Source of the DNA: Pontiella agarivorans
GTDB taxonomy: Bacteria; Verrucomicrobiota; Kiritimatiellia; Kiritimatiellales; Pontiellaceae
Assembly: GCF_034531395.1 (NCBI RefSeq)
Contig: NZ_JARVCO010000010.1
Span: forward strand, 496,001-560,000
Direction: 5' to 3'
Length of the DNA stretch: 64,000 bases
The position numbers and the translations under genes were made by a program. The notes beneath the pieces are model-generated. The model saw nothing but the letters and a program-made list of their open reading frames with translations. It was not told the DNA's origin and searched no databases. Shown one piece after another: positions 7,168 to 15,524 of the stretch (position 1 is the first letter of the stretch; every line of letters begins with the position of its first letter).

Positions 7168-8412
7168 ATGCAGTTCTTTGTCCCAGCGCTTGCGGCTCAG
7201 CTTGATCCTGTTACCAGCATTCTCGGTGTGGTTGCAGCTGTTTGCATTTCTTTTATTAGCATCACGCTGGTTGCCAGTTATTACCGTTTCCAGAGCATCG
7301 TTGCTCAGGCTGAAGAAACGGATCCGGAAGAGATGGGCGCATCTGCCGAAGAGGTGCTTCGAGTGCAGCTCGCACGTTATCTGGCCGGATGCGCCCGGCG
7401 GGGAACCTCCTTTACTCTCGCGCTGATTCGCGTGGAGGAAGCGGACATTGCAGTCTGTATGGACTCTCCGTTTGTTCAGTCGCTTAAAGACGCTGTAAGG
7501 CGTGATGATGTGGCCTGTCTGTATGATCATCAGACCGCGGTCCTGCTGCTGGAATCCGAGCCCGAAGACGCAATAGCTATCCTGAATCGGATTGTCGGTT
7601 ATGTTGATGAGCACTGTGCAGGGGTTCAAGCGGATATGCTTCATGTGGGCCTGGCTTCATATCCGGGCCATGGGCTGAGCGGAAAAGAGTTGATCGCCGT
7701 TGCCGTGAATGCAGTGGCCGAGGCAACGTCCGAAAAACCGATCGTGCTGCCGGAAATTATCGATGAGGATTCTGAGGAGATAGAGGCGGAAGAGGATACG
7801 GGGTTCGATGAAGAGGCGGAGGAGGATGTGTCTTCCAAAGGCTGGAAAGAGCGTCGCAAAAATTCCATACTCGACGAACTGACAGGGGTGCTGAAGCCTT
7901 CAGCTGTATCGGCCTATATGCAGCGGAGCATGAGCGAGCTGCGCCGGAAAAAGAAAAACACGGCTCTTTTTTGTATCGGTCTCAACAATATGGACCATAT
8001 TGCCCGCTTCCATGGCGAAGAGGCTGCGGATGATGTCATGGCCGGAGTCAGTAAGGTGTTGCAGGCGCATCTTCGTGCGGACGATCTGATTGGCCGGCAC
8101 GAGCGTTATGCCTATCTGGTTCTTGCTGCGTGCACGCTGGAAGAGGCAGAGATTATCGGAGGTCGTATCACGAGACTGGTACAGCAGTCGGCGTATACCT
8201 CCGGACATAAAAAACTTAAAACGACAATCACCCTCGGGGTGGCCGCCTATCCTGAACACGGGCGGAATCTTCATCATCTTTATATGGCCGGACAGAAGGT
8301 GCTCGACCACAGCCGGGCGAACGATATCCGGGCATATGCGGTTTACGATCCGGAAATTCATGATAAGGTTCCAGCTAAACCCATGAAGAACATCAAGTCG
8401 GTTCAGGGTTAG
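7168..8412 (+). CDS. Membrane protein with two degenerate GGDEF-type domains
   Basis: The 414-aa product from the ATG at 7168 has one N-terminal membrane segment (about 12-34). A first GGDEF-like fold follows (LARYLAGCARRGTSFTLALIRVEE...VGLASYPGHG). After a very acidic linker comes a second (DELTGVLKPSAVSAYMQRSM...LFCIGLNNMDHIARFHGEEAADDVM...TITLGVAAYPEHGRN). Where active diguanylate cyclases have RxGGDEF, the second domain has GRHERYAYLVL, and the first has no match. It is therefore probably not a cyclase and may bind nucleotide or act as a scaffold. It follows the Tol-Pal operon, but a functional tie is only inferred. Confidence 0.7.
   Translation: MQFFVPALAAQLDPVTSILGVVAAVCISFISITLVASYYRFQSIVAQAEETDPEEMGASAEEVLRVQLARYLAGCARRGTSFTLALIRVEEADIAVCMDSPFVQSLKDAVRRDDVACLYDHQTAVLLLESEPEDAIAILNRIVGYVDEHCAGVQADMLHVGLASYPGHGLSGKELIAVAVNAVAEATSEKPIVLPEIIDEDSEEIEAEEDTGFDEEAEEDVSSKGWKERRKNSILDELTGVLKPSAVSAYMQRSMSELRRKKKNTALFCIGLNNMDHIARFHGEEAADDVMAGVSKVLQAHLRADDLIGRHERYAYLVLAACTLEEAEIIGGRITRLVQQSAYTSGHKKLKTTITLGVAAYPEHGRNLHHLYMAGQKVLDHSRANDIRAYAVYDPEIHDKVPAKPMKNIKSVQG
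7833..7847. repeat. TTCCA-N5-TGGAA palindrome inside the GGDEF-like gene
   Basis: Exact copy, spacer AAGGC, translated within SSKGWKE at the end of the acidic linker. Confidence 0.65.
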
Positions 8413-8535
8413 GGAATTGAGAATGCAGATTCTGAAATGAAAGATGGAATATCTTTCCGGGTGCTTTTCTGAAAATGTCATAGACCCGCCATTCTGCATA
8501 AACCGTTCTTAAATTTTAATTTGAGGAGAGAGAGC

Positions 8536-9255
8536 ATGAAATTAGGCGTTAATATCGACCACGTTGCCACCCTGCGCCAGGCGCGCGGAACCGTTTATCC
8601 CGACCCGCTGGATGCTGCCATCCATTGCGCCCGCGCCGGTGCCCACGGCATTACGGCCCATCTGCGGGAAGACCGCCGCCATATTCAGGATGATGATATT
8701 TACCGCCTGAAGGAGCTCCAGCCTCTGCCCCTGAATCTGGAGATGGCAAACGTGGAGTCTATTGTGGGGATTGCCCTCAGCGTCAAGCCTGCGGAAGTTT
8801 GCCTGGTTCCGGAAAAGCGCCAGGAGCTTACCACAGAAGGCGGCCTGGATGTACTCGGTCAGTTTGATCAGATGAAGGATACGGTGAGCTGCCTTTCCGA
8901 AGCCGGAATTGAAGTGAGTATGTTTATTGATCCTGATATTGAAACCATCGTGGCATGCAAGGATCTCGGTGCGCCGACGGTTGAGCTGCACACGGGAGCC
9001 TATTGTGATGCGGGGCCGAACGACCGTGCAGTATTGATTGAACGGCTGATCAAGGCGGCCGATCATGCACACGAGCTTGGACTGAAGGTCAACGCCGGTC
9101 ACGGCATCACCATGGAAACTCTGGGCGGCATACTCTGCATTCCGCATCTCGATACGCTCAATATCGGCCACAGCATCATTTGCCGTTCGGTCTTTCTCGG
9201 GCTGGAAGGTGCTGTTCATGAAATGCTTGCGGGAATGCAGGAATACGCAGGCTGA
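8536..9255 (+). CDS. pdxJ: Pyridoxine 5'-phosphate synthase PdxJ
   Basis: PdxJ closes the pyridine ring of vitamin B6 from 1-deoxyxylulose 5-phosphate and 3-amino-1-hydroxyacetone phosphate. The 239-aa TIM barrel begins MKLGVNIDHVATLRQARGT, and its conserved segments ITAHLREDRRHIQDDDI, VCLVPEKRQELTTEGGLDV, ELHTGAYCDA, NAGHGITMETL and NIGHSII are all present. The ATG at 8536 follows a TTGAGGAGAG ribosome site and is preferred to a start five codons upstream. It shares the precursor deoxyxylulose phosphate with the thiG pathway nearby. Confidence 0.97.
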   Translation: MKLGVNIDHVATLRQARGTVYPDPLDAAIHCARAGAHGITAHLREDRRHIQDDDIYRLKELQPLPLNLEMANVESIVGIALSVKPAEVCLVPEKRQELTTEGGLDVLGQFDQMKDTVSCLSEAGIEVSMFIDPDIETIVACKDLGAPTVELHTGAYCDAGPNDRAVLIERLIKAADHAHELGLKVNAGHGITMETLGGILCIPHLDTLNIGHSIICRSVFLGLEGAVHEMLAGMQEYAG

Positions 9256-9306
9256 ACAGCGAAACAGGAGTCGTGAAAAAACGGCTTAATCGGTACGGAT
9301 CTTGAA

Positions 9307-10794
9307 ATGAAAATTGTCTCTTCAGAAGAAATGCGAGAGCTGGATCGGCGTACCATCCAGGCCGGGATTCCCGGTCAGGAGCTGATGTACACCGCCGGCG
9401 AAGGGCTGGCCGGTGCCATCAGAACGCTGGCCGGAAATCATCAGTTGGTCGATTCGCCGGTCCTTTTTATTGCGGGACCGGGCAATAACGGAGGCGATGC
9501 CTTTGTGGCGGCGCAGCTCCTTTTCGAAGAAGACTGGGCGGTGGAATGCTGGCTTGCCGTGCCCGAAAATAAGGTCAAAGGCGATGCTTTGATCTGGCTG
9601 AAAAAAATGAAAAAAGCCGGAGTTCCATTCCGCACCCTGGAAACTTCCGAAGATTGGAAATCCGCCGCTGAAAGCGGAACGGATGCCGAAATTCTGGTCG
9701 ATGGACTATTGGGCACCGGGGCCGCTGGAGAGCCGCGGGGTGTAATTGCAGACGCGATTTCATTTATTGATTCTCAGGCAGATCGTGCGCTGGTGGTGGC
9801 CATCGATATTCCTTCGGCCATGTCGGTACGCGCTGATCTGACCGTCACCATGGGGCTTCCAAAGATCGAAAGTCTTGAGCCGGAACATATCGATTATGTT
9901 GGAAACATCGAAGTAATAGATCTCGGAATTCCTCCTGAATTTATTGAGGAGACTGCCGGGGATACCACCCGGGCGCTGATTCATTCATTCGATTTGTCTG
10001 AACTTTTCCCACGCCGGTCACGCGATGCGCATAAAGGCTCCTTCGGCCATGTGCTTTGTATCGGTGGAAGCAAGGGATTCAGCGGGGCTGTTACCATGGC
10101 TGCCCGAGCGGCGGTTCGTTCCGGAGCAGGACTGGTTTCTGCATTTGTTCCCGAAGCGATTCATGGGCTGGTGGCCCTCGGGGTGCCGGAAGCGATGGTG
10201 CATTCCAGTATGCCGGAAGGGGACTGGACCGCTGTGCTTGCAGGGTGCGGCATGGGACGTTCCGCCACCACAACAGAACAGGTTTTACAACTCTTGGAAA
10301 TTTCGTCCGTTCCGGTGATTCTGGATGCGGATGCCATCACCGTTATGGCCGGTCAGACGGATGCTCTGGTTTCGGCGCGATGCCCGCTTGTTCTGACTCC
10401 GCATCCCGGAGAATTTGCCCGGCTGTTCGGTTTGAAGGTGGCGGATGTTCAGGAGGATCGCTTCGGTATGGTACGGATGGCGGCCGATAAATTGGGAGCA
10501 ACAGTGGTGCTTAAGGGGGCGGGAACGCTGGTGGCGTCTCCGGACGCTCCGGTTGCGGTGAATATGACCGGTAATCCGGGAATGGCCTCCGGCGGTTCTG
10601 GCGATGTTCTGGCAGGATTGATTACGGGACTTGCGGCACAGGGGATCAGCCCGTTCGAAGCGGCATGTGCCGGGGTCTGGCTGCATGGAAAAGCCGGGGA
10701 TCTGGCTGCATCAGAAAAATCGCAGGCCACGATGGCGGCCACGGATATGATTGAAAAACTGCCGGAAGCATTCCGGGAAATCTCCTGCCGGTAA
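9307..10794 (+). CDS. nnr: Bifunctional NAD(P)H-hydrate epimerase/dehydratase
   Basis: This enzyme repairs hydrated NADH/NADPH. The 495-aa product fuses an N-terminal YjeF_N epimerase (about 1-225; IAGPGNNGGDAFVAAQLL) to a C-terminal ADP/ATP-dependent dehydratase of ribokinase fold (about 235-495; HKGSFGHVLCIGGSKGFSGA, TPHPGEFARLFG, NPGMASGGSGDVLAGLI). One oddity is visible. The epimerase motif normally DIPSGxxxDTG plus about a dozen residues is reduced to DIPSAMSVRADLTVTMG, so a substrate/cation-binding loop is missing. The dehydratase half looks intact. It follows pdxJ by 51 bp. Confidence 0.93.
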   Translation: MKIVSSEEMRELDRRTIQAGIPGQELMYTAGEGLAGAIRTLAGNHQLVDSPVLFIAGPGNNGGDAFVAAQLLFEEDWAVECWLAVPENKVKGDALIWLKKMKKAGVPFRTLETSEDWKSAAESGTDAEILVDGLLGTGAAGEPRGVIADAISFIDSQADRALVVAIDIPSAMSVRADLTVTMGLPKIESLEPEHIDYVGNIEVIDLGIPPEFIEETAGDTTRALIHSFDLSELFPRRSRDAHKGSFGHVLCIGGSKGFSGAVTMAARAAVRSGAGLVSAFVPEAIHGLVALGVPEAMVHSSMPEGDWTAVLAGCGMGRSATTTEQVLQLLEISSVPVILDADAITVMAGQTDALVSARCPLVLTPHPGEFARLFGLKVADVQEDRFGMVRMAADKLGATVVLKGAGTLVASPDAPVAVNMTGNPGMASGGSGDVLAGLITGLAAQGISPFEAACAGVWLHGKAGDLAASEKSQATMAATDMIEKLPEAFREISCR

Positions 10795-10828
10795 ACTAAA
10801 ATAGATAAAGCAGGATCCTCCGTCAGCG

Positions 10829-12127
10829 TCAGTTCATCATATTGGTCGGCTGATGCGTGGCCTGAAGAACGGTCTGCCAGAACCAGCCCCTGGGCTCAAT
10901 GGATTTACGGTCGCCGATCATATCAATCGGAAGATGCACCAGCCTGCCGTGGTGCATACCGACAATCATATTGGTGCAGCCGGCCATGGCGGCATGTACC
11001 GCGTTGTTGCCGAGCTGAAGGCAATACATCGAGTCATTGGCATTTGCGCGGCGGCTGCGGATGTTATAACTCGGGTCGAAATATTTGACATTCACTTCCT
11101 GATTCCTGCTGCTGAAGTGATTATTTATTTCATCCTTTAACAGCAGTCCGATGTCTTTCAGCCGTTTGTTGCCCGATTTATCCGTATCTGTGGTGTGGTC
11201 GGAAAAGAGATGCTGACCGGCACCTTCCGCCACGACAACGACGGCATGTTCTTTGCGTTTAAGCCGCTTTTCCAGAACTTCAAGAAATCCGTTGGGTCTG
11301 TGTAAATCGAACCCCACTTCAGGAACGAGACAGAAGTTTACGGCACTGTTGGCCAGTGCGGCCGAGGCGGCGATCCAGCCCGATTCTCGGCCCATCAGTT
11401 TCACGAGGCCGACTCCGTTTTTATAGGCGCGGGCTTCGTTGTGTGCATTTGTGATGATATCCCAGGTGGCTTCCACGGCCGTTTCGAATCCGAAGGAGCG
11501 CTGGATCAGGCTGATGTCGTTATCGATCGTTTTAGGAATTCCGACCACCGAAATCGGAAGGTTCCGTTCCCGCAGTCTGGCCACGATATCACGGGATCCG
11601 CGCTGAGTGCCGTCGCCGCCGATGGTGAAAAGAATGTCCACGCCGTAATGGACGAGCGTATTGATAATTTCATCATCGTCCTGCCGGCCGCGGGAGGATT
11701 TCAGAATGGTTCCGCCCTTTTCGTGGATTTCATCGGTATTATCGGTCGTGAGCTCAATCGGGTAGTGGTAATACTTGGCCACCAGCCCTTCGTAACCGTA
11801 TTTGAATCCGAGCACGCGTTTAACGCCATAACTCTCTTCGCAGCAGAATGTCAGGGCCCGAATCACGTCGTTCAGTCCCGGGCAGAGGCCGCCGCAGGTT
11901 ACGATGCCGACGGTGACTTCCGCCGGGTTGAAAAACAGTTTTTCGCGCGGACCGGCAAGTTCGAAATATTCAATATCCGAAATGCTTTCAAGTTTTCCGA
12001 GTTCTTTGGTTCGGTCGTTGCAGGCGATGGCTTCGCCGTTATAGAAACGCACGATGCTGTCTTTAAGCGGCGAATCGAATGTGGCTTCGCCGAGGGTTTC
12101 CACTCTGTGAATCTTCAGGTCGGCCAT
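10829..12127 (-). CDS. pfkA: 6-phosphofructokinase, group III/plant- and trypanosome-like
   Basis: This enzyme phosphorylates fructose 6-phosphate in glycolysis. The 432-aa product carries VTCGGLCPGLNDVIR (phosphate-donor loop), TIGGDGTQRGS (about 170-178) and GIPKTIDNDI (about 196-205) with the catalytic Asp. The donor is read from two positions. Gly in GGDGT favours ATP, where PPi enzymes have Asp, while Lys in PKTIDND is shared with PPi enzymes. The Gly+Lys pairing is the one seen in ATP-using plant and trypanosomatid enzymes, so ATP is the more likely donor. The gene starts 11 bp after pheS ends and is probably co-transcribed with it. Confidence 0.9.
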   Translation of the reverse strand: MADLKIHRVETLGEATFDSPLKDSIVRFYNGEAIACNDRTKELGKLESISDIEYFELAGPREKLFFNPAEVTVGIVTCGGLCPGLNDVIRALTFCCEESYGVKRVLGFKYGYEGLVAKYYHYPIELTTDNTDEIHEKGGTILKSSRGRQDDDEIINTLVHYGVDILFTIGGDGTQRGSRDIVARLRERNLPISVVGIPKTIDNDISLIQRSFGFETAVEATWDIITNAHNEARAYKNGVGLVKLMGRESGWIAASAALANSAVNFCLVPEVGFDLHRPNGFLEVLEKRLKRKEHAVVVVAEGAGQHLFSDHTTDTDKSGNKRLKDIGLLLKDEINNHFSSRNQEVNVKYFDPSYNIRSRRANANDSMYCLQLGNNAVHAAMAGCTNMIVGMHHGRLVHLPIDMIGDRKSIEPRGWFWQTVLQATHQPTNMMN

Positions 12128-12138
12128 GGGGTGCTCCG

Positions 12139-13152
12139 CTAAAACTGTGAAAGAAAGCGTACGTCGTTTTCGTAAAGGTTCCGGATATCGCTGATGCCGT
12201 AAAGGATCATAGTGATGCGTTCAATCCCCATGCCGAAAGCAAAGCCGGTAACCTTTGAGGCATCGTAGCCCACATTTCCGAAAACGTTGGGATCCACCAT
12301 GCCGGCACCGAGAATTTCAATCCATCCGCTGTTTTTACAGACACGGCATCCCTTGCCGTTGCAGACGTGGCAGGTGAAGTCGACTTCTACACTCGGTTCA
12401 GTGAACGGGAAAAAGTGCGGACGGAAACGAATGTTCACTTTTGGGCCCATCAGCTCGCGTGCAAAATAAGACAGCGTGCCTTTGAGGTCGGCCAGCGAAA
12501 CATTTTCATCCACAAAAAGGCCTTCCACCTGATGGAAGTTTGCCGAGTGGGTGGCATCCGGCGTATCACGGCGATAGCAGCGGCCGGGAGAGATAATGCG
12601 GATCGGCGGCTTGTTCTCCATCATATACCGGACCTGAACGGGGGAGGTATGGCAGCGCATCAGGTCGCCGTTATTGAGATAAAACGTATCCTGTTCGTCG
12701 CGCGAGGAATGGTCCGCCGGCGTATTCAGTGCATCAAAATTGTTGAAGACGGTTTCAATATCCGGTCCGTCGGCCACAGTGAATCCCAGCGTCTGGAAAA
12801 TCTGAGTGATGCGGTCGGTGATCTGGGTGATCGGATGCCGTGTCCCGAGACCTTGCCACTGACCTGGCTGTGTCAGATCAAAACCGGCTCCTGCGCTTGC
12901 TCCGCCGGTGGAAAATTCGGCCTGTTTGGTTTTAATCAGTTCCGTCAGCTCATTTTTGAGCTCGTTGACGGTTTTTCCGAACACCGGTTTTTCTTCCGCC
13001 GGAACATTTTTCAGCTCCTGCATTACTTTCGGAAGAAGGCCTTTGCGAGCCAGATATTCAATGCGAACCGCTTCCAGTGCGGCAGCATCTTCGGCGGCCT
13101 GCGCGGCTTCAAGTGCACGGGTTTTAATGTCGTTGAGTTCCTGTAAATTCAT
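12139..13152 (-). CDS. pheS: Phenylalanine-tRNA ligase alpha subunit PheS
   Basis: This is the catalytic alpha chain of class II phenylalanyl-tRNA synthetase. The 337-aa product has an N-terminal coiled coil (about 1-80), then motif 2 (SPGRCYRRDTPDATHSANFHQVEGLFVD) and motif 3 (GFAFGMGIERITMILYGISDIR). It also has the family C-x2-C...C-x2-C insert CHVCNGKGCRVC, a zinc-ribbon-like variant of the region. The start at 13152 is chosen over one 17 codons upstream because a GGGGGA site lies 7 nt before it, overlapped by a 12-bp hairpin (see regulatory feature). The beta subunit is not in the window. Confidence 0.96.
   Translation of the reverse strand: MNLQELNDIKTRALEAAQAAEDAAALEAVRIEYLARKGLLPKVMQELKNVPAEEKPVFGKTVNELKNELTELIKTKQAEFSTGGASAGAGFDLTQPGQWQGLGTRHPITQITDRITQIFQTLGFTVADGPDIETVFNNFDALNTPADHSSRDEQDTFYLNNGDLMRCHTSPVQVRYMMENKPPIRIISPGRCYRRDTPDATHSANFHQVEGLFVDENVSLADLKGTLSYFARELMGPKVNIRFRPHFFPFTEPSVEVDFTCHVCNGKGCRVCKNSGWIEILGAGMVDPNVFGNVGYDASKVTGFAFGMGIERITMILYGISDIRNLYENDVRFLSQF
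12523..12537. repeat. TTCCA-N5-TGGAA match inside pheS, likely coincidental
   Basis: Exact match, spacer CCTGA, but it encodes the conserved PheS motif FHQVEG. Protein constraint alone can explain it. Confidence 0.4.
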
Positions 13153-13161
13153 AGCTTTTCC

Positions 13162-13190
13162 CCCGTTCTTCCAGCCATTGGAAAAACGGG
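13162..13190 (-). promoter_or_regulatory. Hairpin over the pheS ribosome-binding site
   Basis: On the minus strand the leader forms a 12-bp stem (CCCGTTTTTCCA with TGGAAGAACGGG, one G-U pair) closed by the loop ATGGC. Its core is an exact TTCCA-N5-TGGAA palindrome (13169-13183). The 3' arm ends in GGG of the GGGGGA Shine-Dalgarno sequence just before the pheS ATG, so folding should limit ribosome access. Whether it senses anything is unknown. Confidence 0.6.
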
Positions 13191-13255
13191 CTCTATCATC
13201 CAAGCTCAGGAAAAATAGGCAATGGCTTTTTTACAGTTTCTTTGCCGAATTTGGG

Positions 13256-15484
13256 CTATTCGCCCAGATAAATCAGCAGCTTGTCGTGGGCGAGGATGAC
13301 GAGATCGCCGATGCCGTCGCCGTTGAGGTCGCCGGATTCCACATCGTGCGGTTCGGTGCCGCGGGATTTCCCGACGTCGGCGAAGTCGGAGGTCAGGAAG
13401 ACTTCGAAAATCATTTCGGTTTTCAGCTCATCGCCGTTTTGGGAGATGAGTTCAACGGCGCGATTGGAGGGATCGACCAATGCGATCATCGGGCGGGCGG
13501 GCGAGCCGAGTTTTACAAGTTTGGCGTAGGCGATCAGCGCATTTTCGGAGGGGGAGACATATTCGGCTTTTACCTCCAGGTCGAGATGGGTTCCGTTGCC
13601 CATGACTTCATTGAGACCGGTACGGTCAAGCATGATGATGATATCTCGTTTCGGATGCCGCAGTTGGACGAGATCGAAAATGGTTTGGTCGGCATCGGGA
13701 ATATGGATTTTACCCCACTGATCACCTGTTTCGGAAAAATGGACAAGATCACCGGAGTTGCGGTCGTAGAAGAATGTGCCGGCGGACCCGTCGAGCAACG
13801 TATAGGGCGTGGAGGCGATCATTTCTCCGCGAGGATTTTCCGGGTTGAACTGGCGGGTTACCTCGTAGCGGTCATCCACCCATTCAAAGCGTCGGGCGAT
13901 GGCCCCCTGAGCGACGGTGATCACGGAGCCGTCGCCGGGTTTTTGCATCCGGATGTTCGACAGGGAAATGCGCTGGGTCAGTGCACGGAACGACTCGCTG
14001 GTGAGCGGTTCAATATTTTCGCCGTCATAGAGCTTCATGCGCGGGGTGTCGTAGGCCATGAAGAAAATGATTCCTGTTTTTCCGTCCGGCAGACCGAAGG
14101 CTAGCATGTCATCGGGGTCGTTTTTCATGTCATCAAGGTAAAACACTTCGTGTTCTTCGCCATCGGACTGTTTAACGAGCAGCAGTTCTTTATCGGTATT
14201 TTTGCAGGTAAACCAGATTTCACCATTGGACTCTGCCGCGGAGGCCGCCAACACATCGCCGGGCAGTTTCTGAATGGCCGGAAATTTCCTCAGATCGCCG
14301 GCTTTGTGCAATGCCGCGATTTTCTCTTTTTTGCTGATTACCAGAACATCACCATTGGCTGTCCGGGACATTCGTACGACATCAGAGAGGGTATCTATTT
14401 TTTCCGGGGTCGGATCGAGTCCGGTTTCTGTTCCGGAGTAAAGATGCAGGCGGCTGAGTTCCGGAGCGGCCACGAGCAGATCTTCCAGACCGTCTTGGTT
14501 GAAGTCAGCTGCAATCCAGGCCGGATTGGCTTTTTTGCTGGTTCCTTCGAGCCCGATGCGGCTTGGCGAGACCTCCTGTGCTTCCATCAGCTGCGGCTGC
14601 TCTTTTTCGATAAAATCATAGAGGCGGAACGCCAGGCGGTTGCGCAGGACCATGCCGACTTTGGCGTCAATATCCGGGGACTGGAGGATGTCCATGTACT
14701 GACGAGGGGGGAGGTCGACAGGTTGTTCGGTTCCAAAGATGCCGCCGCCTTTTCCGTAGCGTACTTTGAAGGGATTGCGGGGGGTGTTGAAATGAAAGGC
14801 AAGATCGGGAATTCCGTCTTTGTTCACGTCGGCAATATCACCGAAAAAGCTTTTATCGCCGGCAAATGTCAGCGTTTTTTTGTCCATAAAGGGTTTGGTT
14901 TCCGCATTCCAGAGCAGTTCCGCTTCGCTGCGGTGGCTGGCGAGGATATCGATCAGTCCGTCCTGATTCAGGTCGCCGAGCTGGATGGTGGTCACCGTGG
15001 CGGGATTTTTAATGAAAATATGATCCGGAGTTTGAAAGCTTCCGTCTTTGTTCTGGTAGCGTACGTGGAGCCCGATAGAGGTGCCGAATGTCACAATGTC
15101 TTTCAGACCGTCTTTATTCAGATCACCGATGCGCAGGGCCTTGATACCCTGATCGACAATCATGCCGCGGTCGTCGAAGCAGTCTTCGAGTTCGGGCAGG
15201 CCTTCATTGGTTTTTCCGCTATCCGGTTTGCGCGTCAGGATTTCCAGACGCGATACATGGTTGTTGGCAAAGAGGATGTCGTCGAGACCATCGTTGTTGA
15301 TATCGGTGACGACGAGCCGGGAAGTGCCCATTTTGAATTTATAGATTTCCAAAGGCTGGAATCCGAAATCACGTGCTGTATCCCCGTTCTGGGCAGTTGC
15401 CGCCGAGCAGCATAGTCCAGCGACTAATGCCGAGGTGATGAATTTGAAGTTTCCGACAGTGGTTTTCAGATTTATGGAACGCAT
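13256..15484 (-). CDS. Secreted FG-GAP/VCBS repeat protein
   Basis: The 742-aa product has an N-terminal signal (ITSALVAGLCCSAATAQ). At least six calcium-binding FG-GAP-like motifs follow: DINNDGLDDILFANNH, DLNKDGLKDIVTFG, DLNQDGLIDILASHRS, DVNKDGIPDLAFHF, DFNQDGLEDLLVAAP and DLNGDGIGDLVILA at the C-terminus. This suggests a beta-propeller like integrin-alpha or VCBS repeats, acting outside the inner membrane. It is the last gene of a run with an exported protease and a DUF3352-like protein, the start lying 40 bp after the latter. Its ligand is unknown. Confidence 0.8.
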   Translation of the reverse strand: MRSINLKTTVGNFKFITSALVAGLCCSAATAQNGDTARDFGFQPLEIYKFKMGTSRLVVTDINNDGLDDILFANNHVSRLEILTRKPDSGKTNEGLPELEDCFDDRGMIVDQGIKALRIGDLNKDGLKDIVTFGTSIGLHVRYQNKDGSFQTPDHIFIKNPATVTTIQLGDLNQDGLIDILASHRSEAELLWNAETKPFMDKKTLTFAGDKSFFGDIADVNKDGIPDLAFHFNTPRNPFKVRYGKGGGIFGTEQPVDLPPRQYMDILQSPDIDAKVGMVLRNRLAFRLYDFIEKEQPQLMEAQEVSPSRIGLEGTSKKANPAWIAADFNQDGLEDLLVAAPELSRLHLYSGTETGLDPTPEKIDTLSDVVRMSRTANGDVLVISKKEKIAALHKAGDLRKFPAIQKLPGDVLAASAAESNGEIWFTCKNTDKELLLVKQSDGEEHEVFYLDDMKNDPDDMLAFGLPDGKTGIIFFMAYDTPRMKLYDGENIEPLTSESFRALTQRISLSNIRMQKPGDGSVITVAQGAIARRFEWVDDRYEVTRQFNPENPRGEMIASTPYTLLDGSAGTFFYDRNSGDLVHFSETGDQWGKIHIPDADQTIFDLVQLRHPKRDIIIMLDRTGLNEVMGNGTHLDLEVKAEYVSPSENALIAYAKLVKLGSPARPMIALVDPSNRAVELISQNGDELKTEMIFEVFLTSDFADVGKSRGTEPHDVESGDLNGDGIGDLVILAHDKLLIYLGE
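15347..15361. repeat. TTCCA-N5-TGGAA palindrome inside the FG-GAP gene
   Basis: Exact copy, spacer AAGGC. It encodes F-Q-P-L-E just after the signal peptide. Confidence 0.65.
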
Positions 15485-15524
15485 ACGGCTCAGGCCTTTG
15501 TTGGAATGATCGGATTTCAGGGGT

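Noticed and set aside
12908-15415. Long plus-strand open frames opposite pheS and the FG-GAP gene
   Set aside because: Their composition is that of an antisense reading of well-supported minus-strand genes, and none has a domain or start signal.
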